Source of the DNA: Diatrype stigma | Taxonomy: Eukaryota > Ascomycota > Sordariomycetes > Xylariales > Diatrypaceae | Assembly: GCA_022225965.2 (NCBI GenBank) | Contig: JAKJXP020000123.1 | Span: 1-64,000 of the forward strand | DNA length: 64,000 nucleotides | Reading direction: 5' to 3' | Shown: piece by piece, positions 10,540-22,559 of the stretch | Numbering within the stretch: the stretch's first letter is position 1 | Layout of the letters: the number at the start of each line of letters is the position of its first letter | The notes under the pieces: generated by a model | The model's database searches: none | Seen by the model: only the letters and a program-made list of their open reading frames with translations | Told to the model about the DNA's origin: nothing | Program-made: the position numbers and the translations under genes

Positions 10540-11721
10540 GACTATCGGTATCGGTCTTTCGATACCGAGCTGCCGTGATGCTGTTCCGGGCTTCTTCTCA
10601 GTGTGTTGAAATGAAGTCCCCAGAAGCAAATTGAATAAAAATAAATAGTGCCAGGTACGGGGTATCAACAAGATGCTATACCGTGAATATATTGCCACGA
10701 GATTTCTCGAGACTCCACGATAAAATATATCGTTGTAAGTGCTACGATCTGTTGTATCTCGTCCTGTGGCTAATGCGAAATTTTGGAATTATTTTACACT
10801 AGATGTGACGTACGCGGGGGAGGGGCAGAGAAGTGCCCGGGCACTTACGCATTTACGCATTTATGCAAGGTTATGCATTTGCACATTACCTGGTCAATTG
10901 ATTGTTTCTCTGCATAAATATACCCCCCGTCCTCTTCTCTCCCCCCTAAAACTATTCAGCGTCCAGCGACATCCAACGACGACGACGACGGTACAAAGAC
11001 CTCGCTAGTCGCTATTCGCGCCGCCTTGCTGATACTATTATTTTTAGACGGCACATGATGCGTAGAAACATGTCATAGAATCTAACTAGTAGCTCCAACA
11101 CGATAGAAAGGATGCTTCCTCTACTTCGTACGAACGTATGTCTCACCACTTTTGACATACCCATGAATGCGGCACAACTTCGATGTTGGCGCTAAAATGA
11201 TTCCGGCGCTTAACTGCTTGGGTGTACTTCGTAGACAGCGGTTGGCATTGGCAAAGGCTGCGATAGCAACATGATGAATCTAGAAATAGAAACAATAACA
11301 TTCAGACAGTTATTCGTACAAGGATGAAGCATTCTTAATTACGATCGACTCAAGAAAGCAGAATTCTGGGCATCAAAACATAATCCATCACATTTCGTTT
11401 TGTTTTCTCCTGTTTATACATTCATCATGACTAGAAGCTACCTCGTTCATTTCATAACAATAGACATAACATCCCCGCTGAGGGAAGAAGACAGGCGAAA
11501 CCAGTAGCTTCCTAGTTCGTGAATGCCCACCCCAAAGCCCAGAGCCTCATAGCGAGGTAGCGAGATGCGATGCTTCCTTACACCATTCCCCATGGCTGTC
11601 GTAGACAGAACGCTGACAATACTGACATATATCACATGTCCTCGCTCTGGCCCTGGCCCTGGCCTCGGCCCTTGTCTCATATTCGCCCTCACGGCTCATG
11701 CACAAGGACTGAGCGAATCAT
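10540..11721. other. Intergenic region between TPR and GYF genes
   Basis: About 1.2 kb that contains the promoter of the TPR gene and the 3' UTR of the GYF gene, both on the minus strand. It has a cluster of near-repeats of ACGCATTTATGC at about 10845-10890 and AT-rich pieces just above the TPR start (about 10720-10735). No supported gene. Confidence 0.5.
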
Positions 11722-14700
11722 TTATTTCTTGCCCTTCTTGCGGCCCGGGACGACCTTGAAGCCGGCTCCCTGCATGATGCTCGCATCGGTGGCAGCACCG
11801 CCCGTCCCCGTCTCTTTGTTGTGGGTGCTGCTCTTCTTCGCCACCTCGTTCCATCCACCGGCATTGCTGGTCGGGTTGTCGCCCACAGAGGGGCTGTTGG
11901 CAGGTTGGCTAGACTTCTCAACGACGCCCTTCTCCGCGAGCTTCTTGCGCCGGATGAACTCCTGCGCGAAATGGCGCCCGTCCATGGTCTTCGAGTTGGC
12001 GTAGACCGCATCGGCGATGATATCTGCCTGCGCCGGGAAAGCTAGGAGCGTCGAGGCAAATGCGCTGACTGTTGGCGTTGTTGGTCAGTACATGTCCCAT
12101 CTCACATCGACTGTATTCAAACTAGGTACACAATTACAAGGGCAACTTACTATCCGTAATACCAGTAATACCCCGGCTTAGCTGGTTATGTAGCCACTTC
12201 GTGAACTCATCCATAGCCTCGGACTTGGCATTGCCTCCAGAGGAGCTGATTTGCTTGGCTGCCGGCTTGGGGGAAGCGGCGGCCACAGTATTGGCTACGG
12301 CGACAGCTGCCTTGATGTTCGGGCTGCTGGCAGTGCGAGCTTGCGAAGCAGGACCGGTGGGAACTTTTACCTTTCCGCCAGCCCCAACGGTAGCCCAGCC
12401 TGCACCCGGCGGAGCAGTGGGAGCACCAGCGCTTGCCGGCTGGTTGGGTAGAGGAGTAGCGTTAGGCTTGCTAGCAAGATCGGCGTAGCGCTTGCCAGCG
12501 ACGGCCGCCAAGCCTGTCTGTACAGCAACTTCCTTCGCCTTCTGCTTCCGAGCTTCTTCCTCGCGTTGGATCTCGGCTAGTGTCTTTTTCTTATCCGAAA
12601 CGGGAGTGGTGATCGGCCCGGGTGCTGGGCCCTTGACAGTGGCGGGCTTAGCCCACGGACTACCTGCCGGGCCCGCATTGGCTGGAGAGGCAGTCCCCCA
12701 CGTACTCGTGGTCGGGAGACCAGAAGCAACGGCAGCCGCCTTCTCACGCTCACGGGCAGCTTCCTGCTCGAGCATAGCACGTCGTGCGATAGCTGCAGCT
12801 TCTTCGGCCTTGGCAGCCTTAGCGGCTTCGGCGGCTTGGATCTCTTTCAGGCTTGGCCCTTTGTGCGATTCGGACGCAGCATCCTTGGCCCACGGAGCCA
12901 GTGGCGGTGGTAGGGTAGTAGCGGACGAGGGCGTGATGTCAGGGGTGCCGGATCGAGAGCTGGTCGCATACTGCTCTGGCAGGTTGGACTTGAGACGTTG
13001 GGGAGCAGGGGCAGGCAAAGGCGTGGCCGACTGAGGCGGCGGGAAAGGCATCGGTAGCCCACTAAGCTTAGCGGCCGCAGCTGCGGCTTGTGTCTGTTGG
13101 TACTGCTTGTGAGCAGATTCCTGAGCTTCGGCGCGACGGCGGTCCTCTTCTTCCTGTTCCGCCACCTCCTCGGCGTGTCGTTGTTCAGCAGATGGCGCGC
13201 CGGGACTGCGGGACGGACTTCGATCGTCTGCCTTCTGCTGGGCGTTGGGAGATTGCTGCTCCGCCAAATGCGCATCGCGCTGCGCTCTCAACTGTTCGAA
13301 ATGCTGAAGACGACCGCGAAAGCCTTCTTCATCCTCAACGAGATCCTCGATTCCGGGAAGCTGACTACGCAGACTGCCTTCTGCCGGAACGCCAATCGGA
13401 GGCTGTTGAGTGAGATTACCGGTTAAACCGCCCTTATTCTGCAGGCCGACCAATAGTTGGCGCTCGGACTCGGTAAAGGGTGCGAGCTCTTCTTCGCGAA
13501 AGAAGTCACGAGAAGATCCAACGTTACTGTGTGCGGTGGTGGGCGCGGCCTGCGAGTCGAAAAAAGAACCCCCGGATCCAATGGCGCCGATGGGCGGCTG
13601 CGGAGGCATCGTAACAGGCGAGGTTATGCTGCCGAAACTAGGTTGGCTTTGCAAGCTGTGAGCGCTCGAATGATGATGCAGACCGGGAACGCCCTGTACC
13701 TGCATCCGAGCCATGTTCTGCTGGCCGGCTAGATATTCCCGTTGGCGGGCTAGGAGGAACTGTTCTTCCTGCTTGCGTCTCTCGAGGTTATTCTGCTCTT
13801 CCGCCGTCAAGGTCCGACCGAAACTAGGGAAGGCACCGACTAGGGGTGGCTGGATAACGCCGCCCGTGCTCGGGGAGAAAGGGCCAGTTTGCGAGGGAGG
13901 GCCATGCGGGATGCCGATCTGGGGGACTAGAAAAGGCTCACGCGAGTTGCCAATGCGCCGAATCAATTGACCCAGCGGCTCGAACTCGGCATCTTCTAGC
14001 TTCTTGACGCGCAGATTCGGCGTGAAGAATTGCGCTTTGTACCAATCGTTCATCTCGAGCCCGGTGAAAGGGCCTTGCTGGTTCCCTTGGGGATCCAAAT
14101 AGACCCATCGCATGCGATCGGGCATGACCATGGTGCGCGACTGAGCTGAAGGAGGTTCAGCAGGGGGGTTTCCAGAGAAAGGAGTGGTGGTAGTTGGCGT
14201 ATAGGACTGTCCCTGGGGACCGGCCGAGATGCCACCGTGCAGGGGTTCTGCGCTACCGGGCGTTCGGGACTGCTCGGGCGGGGCAAACATGTCGGCAAAG
14301 ATCCCTCGGCCGGACCGGAGGGGACTTTCGGTCTCGCGAACATGGTCAACAAGCGGGTTTCTACCAATCGCACCAAGAGGGTTGCTTTGACGTAGATCAG
14401 GCATCGAATCGCTCAGATTGCTCTCGTTGTCTTGAGCATGCATCTGGGCTTGCATGGCCGGAGGGAACAAAGAACCAAGTTTGCTGCCGCGACCAATCGA
14501 GCCCCCAGTAAGACCGGACGTAGTAGTGGGGCCGAAGACACCGCTGAGGCTACCAAGGCTGGGAGACTGAATATCACCAACAGGCCCGAAAAGCGAGCCA
14601 CCGAATCCCGGGAAACCACCACCGCGCTCTCGGTCCGGAGTGCCAGAGGAAGGCCAACCCGTCAAGTTGCCGAGAGACGGGTAGGCCTTAGCACCCACAC

Positions 14701-16898
14701 TAGAGGTCTGGCTTCGGTCACTATCATCGAAGGCCGCATGACCAAAAGCTCGCTGCAGGTTGGAGAAGCTTGAGACATGCTCGGGTATAGCGCCAAAGCC
14801 GCTGTGCGACTTATCCCCACCATCATGCTCGCCACGGTCACCGGGAGGACTTCGGAACGGGTTCGTCTCGGATGGGCTCAGGGGCTCGTTGTCTTGATCC
14901 GGGTGGCTACCCAAGTTGAGGCCGGCCATGCCGAAGTCCCCAGCGGAACCTTTGATGGGGGTATCAAACCCCTGGTGATGGAGGGGCGGGTGAGTCATGG
15001 GTGGGGGGCTTGTGTCTTGGGCGCCGCCCAACACGGCACTGCCCGAAAGGTTCTCTTCGCCGCCAAACGGATCGGTATCAGTTCTAGGACGGGACCGCCA
15101 CGGACGGCTGAGATCGACACCACCGGACTCCTCTCGCTTGTCGGTCCCCTCCTTGGGGATGAGATGTGCCAGGCGACTCTCACCACGCGCAGGTCCTGGT
15201 CGTTTCTCTCCAATCGCAGAACTTGGATGAGCGAAATTGCCAAAGCTGCCCATTCCGGGAGCTGCACCAAAACCGCCCATAGCAGAAGCACCGCCTGGAG
15301 AGGTGGCCTGCCAAGGGGAGGCCGGGCCTAGTCCCACCCCCGGGGTCGTGTTGTTCCGCCCAAGTCCTCCAAAGACTAGGGGCTTAGGGGGGCCTGCGTC
15401 GCGTGGATGGGCGTCGTCATCGGGCTCCGAGTCCTTGAGATCAGCGTTTTTCCGGTTAAACCAATACGACGGGTCGTCTCGGGAAGGTCGCGAGGGCGAG
15501 ACCAAACCGCCACCGCCCGAGAACGGATTCGTGTCGGTTGTCTCGCGGCGTCTCGTACCCGGTCTAGAGGCCGACGATGGCGAGTTCACCCCGAAGTTGT
15601 TCGATCCACCGTGCGAGACAGATGTCTTGCGACCATTCAAGGCCCCACCTGGATGAACTCCCTCTTTGTTCTGCGGGGGCGGTTTTACTGCTGAGTTGAC
15701 ATCGGACTCGAACAACTGCACCGAGGTCAGCTACGTCCAATCATGTCATCGCATCTAAGCATCACACGGAATGCCGAAGGAATGGGTGGCCCACCTCTTT
15801 CTCCTCGACAGACATCTCCTGCAAACTAACCGCCTTGACAGATCCAGCCGAGTTCCAACAGAGATCGGGTTCTTGAGGTGCTACATGCGTATCGCTACTC
15901 TTCCCCCAGCCCCTCGTCGAGTTCCCATTGGCGTGACCCGGGTTCCAACCCGGGAGAAAGAGCGACGAAACTTCGGGCTGGTTCGGATTGGACTGCTGGG
16001 AGGCAGAGGAGAAGACGGACAATAGCTGATCCCTCGAATATCTCGGAGGGTTCGTGGTGGTTTCGACATGAGTAGACCCAACAGGCATTGCAGACACGAT
16101 AGCAGGGTCCATCACGCCTGACTGGATCGATTCTGTAGAAGCCTGCATCTGGCTGGAGTTCTGGCTCGAAGGTGTAGTAGAGGTCCGTCGGAACGTGAGG
16201 GTACCATTCGTTGACCTACCCTGTCTAGCCCTGTATAGAGTTTGGAAAGTATCAGCAGAGCGAGCTAAACATGGCGTTGGATGCAATATTGGAGACAGGA
16301 AGGGCAGGGTACAGGGACCAGAGGCTATGCCCAGATGAAGACCTGAATCGCGCGCATGCATACTAAGTAGGCCTTCAACATGCAGCATCCATCACCCAGC
16401 ATTCAACACACAACATCCCAACACCAACACCGAGCAACCAAAGCTCAGATCTCGGCATTTGGGGACAGTAGGTATCTCACGCGTAGCAACGGTTCAACAT
16501 CTTCATGGGATATCCGATATCCCAGACATAGACATTCAAGGCTTATATCCTAGGCATAGGTGTCTCAAACATGGTGTATACGGTGAAGGGGGGATAGTGG
16601 TGGGGGGGAGGGGGGAGGCAACATGGTAAGTTCGTTCCCAGACTTCGACGGTAGCAATCATGACGTTGGAGTGAGGTCCTGTCTCGGGGTAGGACAGAGA
16701 GAGGGCGGCACATGGCAAGAGTCGAAATGCAAATACCATGACATGCTAATATCAGGATATCATAAACAAGACTCACCAGTCTCCACTAGGATTTCCACGC
16801 CCATCGTTCCTCGTGCCACCTCTCGCGTCACGGTTTGTGTTCTGTCCAGCGGCTGCCGAGGCGAAACTCGAGGGTAGATTTGTTGAAGTTGAAGGCAT
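11722..16898 (-). CDS. GYF-domain protein (Smy2/Syh1/GIGYF family)
   Basis: Predicted 1489-residue protein from four exons: 16777-16898, 15795-16230, 12151-15715 and 11722-12068. All introns have GT-AG borders (donors GTGAGT, GTGGGC, GTAAGT) and keep frame; the first exon encodes MPSTSTNLPSSFASAAAG, the usual start in filamentous fungi. The GYF domain is at about residues 720-785: WVYLDPQ, GPF, MNDWYK, AQFF and IRRIGNSREPFLVPQ follow the W-x-Y...GPF...M..W signature that binds proline-rich PPG-phi peptides. A predicted coiled coil (about 820-850, EEQNNLERRKQEEQFLLARQ) and a Lys/Glu/Ala-rich helix (about 1060-1190) follow, and the C terminus is basic (FKVVPGRKKGKK). Relatives act in translation repression and decay of stalled mRNAs and bind secretory-coat proteins. 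Long Gly/Ser/Pro/Asn-rich segments are presumably disordered. The first intron (546 nt) is long for this genome, so a 5' alternative exon is possible. Confidence 0.9.
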
Positions 16899-17340
16899 GT
16901 TGTTGACGATGCGATGGCAATGACGAATGGCAATTTGTCAATGAGGGCGAAAAGGTTGACTGACGAAATACTTGATATACAATATCCGACGCTATTCAAC
17001 GCTATTCGAAGGATACTGATGGCGGCTTCTGGTTCTCACAACTCAAACCGTAGACTCGCTGGCGGCTTTATTTCTGTTTCGTTTTTACACGTGGGAATGC
17101 TCGTGGCGGTTCGTACAGTAAGAGGGTGGCGAGTGTGGGAAGTAGTTGGTCAAGTACGGGTGTACGGGCGAATCGAAGATGATCTGCTCGAGAGCGGAAT
17201 GGCCGTATACCTGGTAAAAAGGCTGAAAAGAGTAAGTATGAGTAGACGGAATACAGCGGAACTATAATGGGTAACGCTCCCAGTACAAGCTTGGGGTAAG
17301 CGAATAGTGTGAATAGTGAAGTTTGTGGTGAAGTTGTGAA

Positions 17341-17425
17341 GCTGAATGGGCTGGATGCCGATGCTCATGCCAATGCCAAACCCAATGCCAATGCCAATAT
17401 CAATAATGCCAATGTCAACACTGAT
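17341..17425. repeat. Imperfect CCAATG hexamer repeat
   Basis: About ten degenerate copies of CCAATG/CCAATA in a row, some altered to CCAAAC or TCAATA, in the leader side of the GYF gene. Confidence 0.8.
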
Positions 17426-17623
17426 GTCCGACGGCAAGGGTAGCGACGTCCTGCCCGAGTTGTTTACCGTGACTATTATGCCCTTAGGTACCTATGCACC
17501 TATGCAACTACGGTGCTAAGGCAGGCAGGTTTATGCGGAGATTCAGGGGGGCATCAGGGAACAACATGACAGAATGACAACATTGAAGCAGGATGACATA
17601 CCGTGTGAATGCTAATGCTAATC

Positions 17624-17676
17624 GTGCGGTGCGGTGCAGTGCAGTGCAGTGCAGTGTCGTGTCGTGTCGTGTCGTG
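17624..17676. repeat. Adjacent pentamer repeats GTGCA and GTGTC
   Basis: Two GTGCG units, about four GTGCA units and four GTGTC units follow each other directly, so one pentamer has changed into the next along the array. Confidence 0.85.
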
Positions 17677-17871
17677 CTCTGCTGGTGGCAGTAACGTCGT
17701 CCTTGGTAGTGGTGGGAATTGCCTGCGCAGTGGTGATTTATTCTAACCTTAGATGATTTGTGTCGTGGTGGTGACGGTTGACTTTGCTTTTTTTCGCCTT
17801 GACGTGCCGGTCCCACTATCCAAATTTTACCTGATCAGGTTACTGCAGAAAAAGTCGATTTTCCGATCGAT

Positions 17872-17921
17872 GCAGGTGCCCAGGTGTCCAGGTTTCCAGG
17901 TGTCCAGGTGTCCAGGTGCCC
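17872..17921. repeat. CCAGGTGT short tandem repeat
   Basis: Five to six copies of an 8-10 bp unit CCAGGTGT/CCAGGTTT. Confidence 0.8.
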
Positions 17922-18103
17922 TCTAATTAGTGCCCTCGGGCTCTACCGAAAATACCAAATGGCTGAATGGCCTGTGAATGGCCAGCAGGCTCCAGTTCTG
18001 GGTGACGGCACTGGCTGACACCTCAGACACTCTGCCTACAAGCCTTGACACTTGGCTGTTCAGCCATACCCAGAACCTTAACTCTACATGCACTGGAGGT
18101 AAG

Positions 18104-18140
18104 CATTCAGCACTCAGCACTCAGCACTCAGCGCTCACAC
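18104..18140. repeat. CACTCAG heptamer repeat
   Basis: Four to five copies of CACTCAG, the outer ones imperfect. Confidence 0.8.
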
Positions 18141-20445
18141 TCAAGCACTTCCAGGCTAGTCCAACGGCTGGTCTAACCGGTTAAAGGCTTGTTTCAGCTA
18201 CCACGTAGACGCCCAAAGCGCCCGAAGCACCTGCGAATTCAAGTTAGTTACTGATTTAATCGAATATACATACCCACATGCTAGTTGGTTATACTTCGTA
18301 CATACATGTACTATGGCTTAAGCAAAGTCAAAATGTGCCTAGCAACCAGCCACGCCGAGATCTAAACCTTAAAACCGCATCATCTATACCTCAAAGCCGT
18401 ATATGTATATGCCCGGGCCCATTGGTAGGAGCATTCCTGACATCCATGATTGTTCTTGCCGTGATCATTCAATGTGATCCAATGGGACGTTGATTATTAT
18501 GTATGCGAATCTTCCTTATCTACCCTTTCCGTTATAGTGTAAGCATGATATCCAGCATCTGGAGTTGGTATTCTCAAGATTCAGTGTAGACAATAAAGGA
18601 CATGGCATGACAGCATTGACAGTAAATGCTAAAAATACAATACACCACACAACTTACATACCTACATGTACCTAAACATATCCCAAGAGCTTCATGTTCA
18701 TCCATGGATGTTCATAGCTCAACCTTCACAGCTTGAGAGCTTCAGTCATTCATGCATACTTCCATCCGACCTACTCGACCTTTACAAACAATTCAGGAAC
18801 TGACATTAACAGAGAGCCCCGATTTTAACGCTTGGTCTGAATACAGGTGAAATATCATGTTTGTGCGTGCCAATATACCGGGCAGCCCGAGGTAGGCAGG
18901 ATTTTTCTTCTTCTTTTTTTCTTTTTCTTTTTCTTTTTACGTAGTAAGGTCCAGCGCTATCTTCCCGAGCATTCCGCTCAAGTGACTCCACGAAGTACTT
19001 AGCTCAATTGTTGTGGCCGTTAGCCTTATTCCTGCCCGCTTCTTATGGACCAGCTATAGTGAAAATGGGAGAGCTAAGCGTTCAAGTATGGCCTGGAAAA
19101 GGATACTCATCCCGATACTCATCCCGATACGTCAGTTCTCCTATTGTCCATATATGATAGTTATGGATCTGGACTTGCTGTAGTAACTTTAAATCAGGTG
19201 CGTCTACTGCGACAGCTGTTGATATCCAGGTATACATAGTAGGCACCCCAATGTGAATTGGGCTAGTAGATTTACTCTTGCAAGTTTTTCATCTTACAGC
19301 TACGTAGTAGTTCGGTATGTGTTTGTGTACGGGTGAATGATAGATGGCCAAAGTGTATGGTATAGGCTCGGGGAGACGCTAGCATAGTGCTCGATTGCTA
19401 TCAACGTCATGTTTACAACTCCAGAAGTATGTCCGTACTTGTACACTCATAGACCCAAAAGGTGGCTACAACAATGTAGGTTGTTGCCAAGTGGGGAGCA
19501 TTATGATGAAGGTAGTCCTTTGAGAGTATTCTTCGCTGGGAGAAGTCCAACTCTCAGTTCTATCACCTAAGAAGTCTGACAGTTTCAAAGGTTCTCGTTC
19601 TCCAAGGACTTAGGGATAAAGGACGCTGCGATTTGGACTTGCCCAGTCCATTATCTTTACAAAGAGAATCCTCTCTGAGTAGGAACTTATCAGCAAGCCG
19701 TCAAGGGGGTGGAGGTGAAGATCGGCCATTCTCATTCACTGGCAGACCTAAACACTAGGGAGAGCATGCTATTCAATGATAGAGGCTCTTCTTTCCAACT
19801 TTGAGCTCCAAGTTCTGTAGCTGGACCGAATGAAAAGACTGTTTGTTGAAGCTACTTTTACAGTGTTGATAGCAAGAGTCTCTAGTTTGGCAGTCCACGT
19901 ATAATCTCATCTGATATTGGTAATGTGAATGTTTGGCTCAGTCGTGAGATATCGGCCAGCCTTCTGAAACCTTCGGCCCTTCAGTAATTCCACGGCTGGG
20001 CCTAGAGTTGCCATGAGATGAATGAGGTTATTCAATGATGTAAACCTTTGTCAGTATAGACCGGACAAAGCAGAAACTGGAGGGAGAATTGTGTCTGCGA
20101 ACTATTTCATGGACAATGGCTTTGATCATGATGCTACCAATCATTAAGCCCAGTCTTCAATGAACCTCCTGAGAGTTTGGAAGTGCAAGTAACTCCTACT
20201 GATGTATAAGTGACACAACCCCTTAGTCCTACACACACGTTTCCAGCAGTGTGTGATACTGTCATGACTTCTTTATCGAAGAACAATGAGTATGGTGTAG
20301 TGAATGGGGGTCAAGGGGCTTGTTCCATCGCACAGAATCAATGCCATTGTCATGATAGGAAACACACAACAACACCATACAACTCATCGTAACGATGTAG
20401 ACCTTGGTAGGCAATGGGACTGTTACTGGGTAGAAAATCCGTCAG

Positions 20446-20451
20446 TATATA
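20446..20451 (+). promoter_or_regulatory. Possible TATA box of the GT2 gene
   Basis: TATATA about 147 nt upstream of the GT2 start, followed by a CT/CA-rich leader. This is the only such box in the proximal 300 bp; assignment is by position only. Confidence 0.3.
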
Positions 20452-20592
20452 GTGAGGGAGTTCGACCTCTCAAGTCCCTCTCCTACCATCATCAACACCT
20501 CAGTCCCTTCAGCGAAGACGACACACACACTTACACACATCCTCATCGTCAGAAACCAATCTATATCGACAAAACCATCCAAATCAATAGCC

Positions 20593-22398
20593 ATGTTTCA
20601 GTGGCTATTCACCCTGGTGAGGTGGATCTGGATTGGCTTCCTGAACCTCATCACCCTCGGACTCCTCGGCTTCGTCATCACCCAGACCCTCGGCTACTTC
20701 GCCATCGATGGCGTCGACCCCAACCTCGCCTTCCTGGGCATCTTCGCCTTCCGGTACACGCGCGTCATCATCCACTCGATCGCCTACTTCTGCTACCGGC
20801 CCGCGCCGGTGCAGGCCAAGCCGCGCTACACGGCCCGGGACGTGACGGTGGTGGTGCCGACCGTGACGCCGGACTCGCGCGACTTCATCGAGACCATCGC
20901 CGGCATCTGCCGCAACGAGCCCCACACCATCACCGTCGTCACCGTCGGCCCCCAGCGGGAGGCCGAGGCGGCCCGCAACCTCGCCCTGCTCCGCCACCAG
21001 TACCCGCAGGTCAACATCCGGATCACGCAGGTGCAGGAGGCGAACAAGCGGGTGCAGATTGCGCACGCGGCGGCCGACATCGAGACGCCCATCACGTTCC
21101 TCGTGGACGCGAGCGTGTTCTGGGGGCCGAGCTTCCTGACGTCGGCCCTGGCCGCCTTCGAGGACGCGACCGTGTACCTGGTGGGCACCAACAAGCGGGT
21201 GCAGGTGTCGACGCGCGACAACCTGTCGCGGCTGGTCCCCTTCGGCTTCATCTTCAACTTCTTCGGCAGCACGTACCTGGGGCGCCACAACTTCGAGATC
21301 CGCGCCACCAACACCGTCGACGGCGGGCTCTTCGCCGTCAGCGGCCGCACCATGGGCATCCGGTCGGACTTCCTCCGGGACGCGGCCGTCATGAAGGGCT
21401 TCAGGGAGGAGAAGGTGAGCAGCTTCCTCGGTCGGTTCGTCCCCAAGGTGTTCAACAAGCCCCTGCTTCCTGATGACGATAACTACCTCACCCGCCAGGT
21501 CGTCAAGGCCGGCAAGAAGGTCAAGATCCAGTATACGGAGGATGCCCGGGTGGAGATCGCCGCGCAGTTCACGTACCCGCGGTACTTCTCGCAGTGCTTC
21601 CGTTGGGCTCGCAGCACCTTCCGCAGCAACTGTGCCTTGCTCATCACGGAGCGCTCCGTCTATGGCACGCAGGGGTGGTCCGTCTATGCGGTGTACATCA
21701 ACGGGATGGTCAACTTCGCGCTCTTCTGCGACGCGACCTTGATCTACCTCCTGTCGCGGTCGGATTACTCGCAGTCGTGGCCCCTCCTCCTGCTCTGGAT
21801 CATGGTAAGCAAGATGATTAAGCTAATCCCTTACTTCATCCTGAACCCCCGCGACTTGGTCTTCTTCCCCGTCTATGTGCTCTTCGCGTACATGCACAGC
21901 TTTATCAAGCTTATTGCCTTGTTCACGTTTTACTCGGCAGAATGGTCAGGAAGAGACCTTGCCGCCGTCCAGGGCACCACGACTCTGCCACCTCCTCTCA
22001 CTCCTCGAGTTTCTCCCCAGGGCACCCCGACTCTGCCACCTCCTCTCACTCCTCGAGTTTCTCCCCAGGGCACCCCGAGTCTGCCACCTCCTCTCACTCC
22101 TCGAGTTTCTCCCCAGGGCACCACGACGCTGCCACCTCCCCTCACTCCTCGAGTTTCTCCCCAGGGCACCACGACTCTGCCACCTCCTCTCACTCCCCAG
22201 GCCAATAGTGTTCTTAATACGTTGGGTACTACGAGTCTGCCCACGAGTCTGCCCACTACTCCTGTGGGTCCTCATCGCCCGACGGCTGGCAGTAGCCCTG
22301 TCAACACTCCCCCGTCGGTTGGTGTTCGACCCCGTTTGCCGTCTCGTGGCGCTTTCGCTTCTCGCGCACCTCAGCCTCGTCGTAATTCTGGGTCGTAA
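20593..22398 (+). CDS. GT2 polysaccharide synthase (CPS1/hyaluronan-synthase-like) with Pro/Thr repeat tail
   Basis: Single exon, 601 residues. ATG at 20593 follows a C/A-rich leader (AGCCATG). Two N-terminal membrane segments (about residues 8-35 and 45-70) precede a family 2 glycosyltransferase domain with VVVPTV, FLVDASVFW near Asp171, DGGLFAVSGR near 244, the acidic DDDNYLTR near 294 and the QxxRW motif QCFRW (Gln334-Trp338). Three further membrane segments follow (about 365-390, 395-420, 425-452). This is the layout of processive synthases that polymerise UDP-sugars and extrude the chain at the plasma membrane; the actual sugar is unknown. The conserved part ends at WSGRDLA near residue 455. 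After it comes an unusual tail of five 16-residue repeats (GTTTLPPPLTPRVSPQ) and a further Ser/Thr/Pro region of about 65 residues. Base composition changes there: the core is very GC-rich, the tail is not. Confidence 0.88.
   Translation: MFQWLFTLVRWIWIGFLNLITLGLLGFVITQTLGYFAIDGVDPNLAFLGIFAFRYTRVIIHSIAYFCYRPAPVQAKPRYTARDVTVVVPTVTPDSRDFIETIAGICRNEPHTITVVTVGPQREAEAARNLALLRHQYPQVNIRITQVQEANKRVQIAHAAADIETPITFLVDASVFWGPSFLTSALAAFEDATVYLVGTNKRVQVSTRDNLSRLVPFGFIFNFFGSTYLGRHNFEIRATNTVDGGLFAVSGRTMGIRSDFLRDAAVMKGFREEKVSSFLGRFVPKVFNKPLLPDDDNYLTRQVVKAGKKVKIQYTEDARVEIAAQFTYPRYFSQCFRWARSTFRSNCALLITERSVYGTQGWSVYAVYINGMVNFALFCDATLIYLLSRSDYSQSWPLLLLWIMVSKMIKLIPYFILNPRDLVFFPVYVLFAYMHSFIKLIALFTFYSAEWSGRDLAAVQGTTTLPPPLTPRVSPQGTPTLPPPLTPRVSPQGTPSLPPPLTPRVSPQGTTTLPPPLTPRVSPQGTTTLPPPLTPQANSVLNTLGTTSLPTSLPTTPVGPHRPTAGSSPVNTPPSVGVRPRLPSRGAFASRAPQPRRNSGS
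21973..22196. repeat. 48-bp coding minisatellite
   Basis: Four complete 48-bp units (from 21973, 22021, 22069 and 22117) and a fifth that diverges after about 32 bp. Units differ by only one to three bases, so the array is young. Since 48 is a multiple of three, unit gain or loss keeps the GT2 frame. Confidence 0.95.
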
Positions 22399-22559
22399 GC
22401 TTCCATGGAAGCTACAGGGGTGGGGATCGGATGACGATTCCGAGACTGTTAGGTTGGATTTCTTTTAGTTCTTGCTGGTTAGTGTGTTCTTGTTTCCCAT
22501 TTGTTTTCAGCGGGCGTTATGTATGCTTTACATAAAGCAACCATATTGATAAAATATGG

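Larger units (their letters stand above)
16899..20592. other. Repeat-rich divergent intergenic region
   Basis: About 3.7 kb between the starts of the GYF gene (-) and the GT2 gene (+). It carries several unrelated short tandem repeats at 17341-17425, 17624-17676, 17872-17921 and 18104-18140, and a pyrimidine run at 18900-18938. The last 70 bp before the GT2 ATG are C/A-rich, as in fungal leaders. I see no gene; open frames are short and without family resemblance. Confidence 0.5.

Noticed and set aside
10540..10698. N-terminal extension of the TPR protein from a GTG codon
   Set aside because: Non-ATG starts of this sort are not expected in fungi, and the extension is a hydrophobic low-conservation leader; the first ATG is at 10539.
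12069..12150. End of the GYF protein at the in-frame stop near 12134
   Set aside because: A GTAAGT donor and CCAACAG acceptor join the frame to a downstream exon ending in the family-typical basic tail.
15936..15957. Inverted repeat CCCGGGTTCCAACCCGGG
   Set aside because: It lies inside a conserved coding exon of the GYF gene and is explained by codons for a Pro/Gly/Asn-rich segment.
21973..22196. Regularly spaced repeats that look like a CRISPR array
   Set aside because: The units are contiguous with no unique spacers, are coding, and the genome is eukaryotic.
21930..22275. Long open frames in other frames and on the minus strand across the GT2 repeats
   Set aside because: They result from a 48-bp unit with no stop in any frame; the GT2 frame is the one with conserved domains and a good start.
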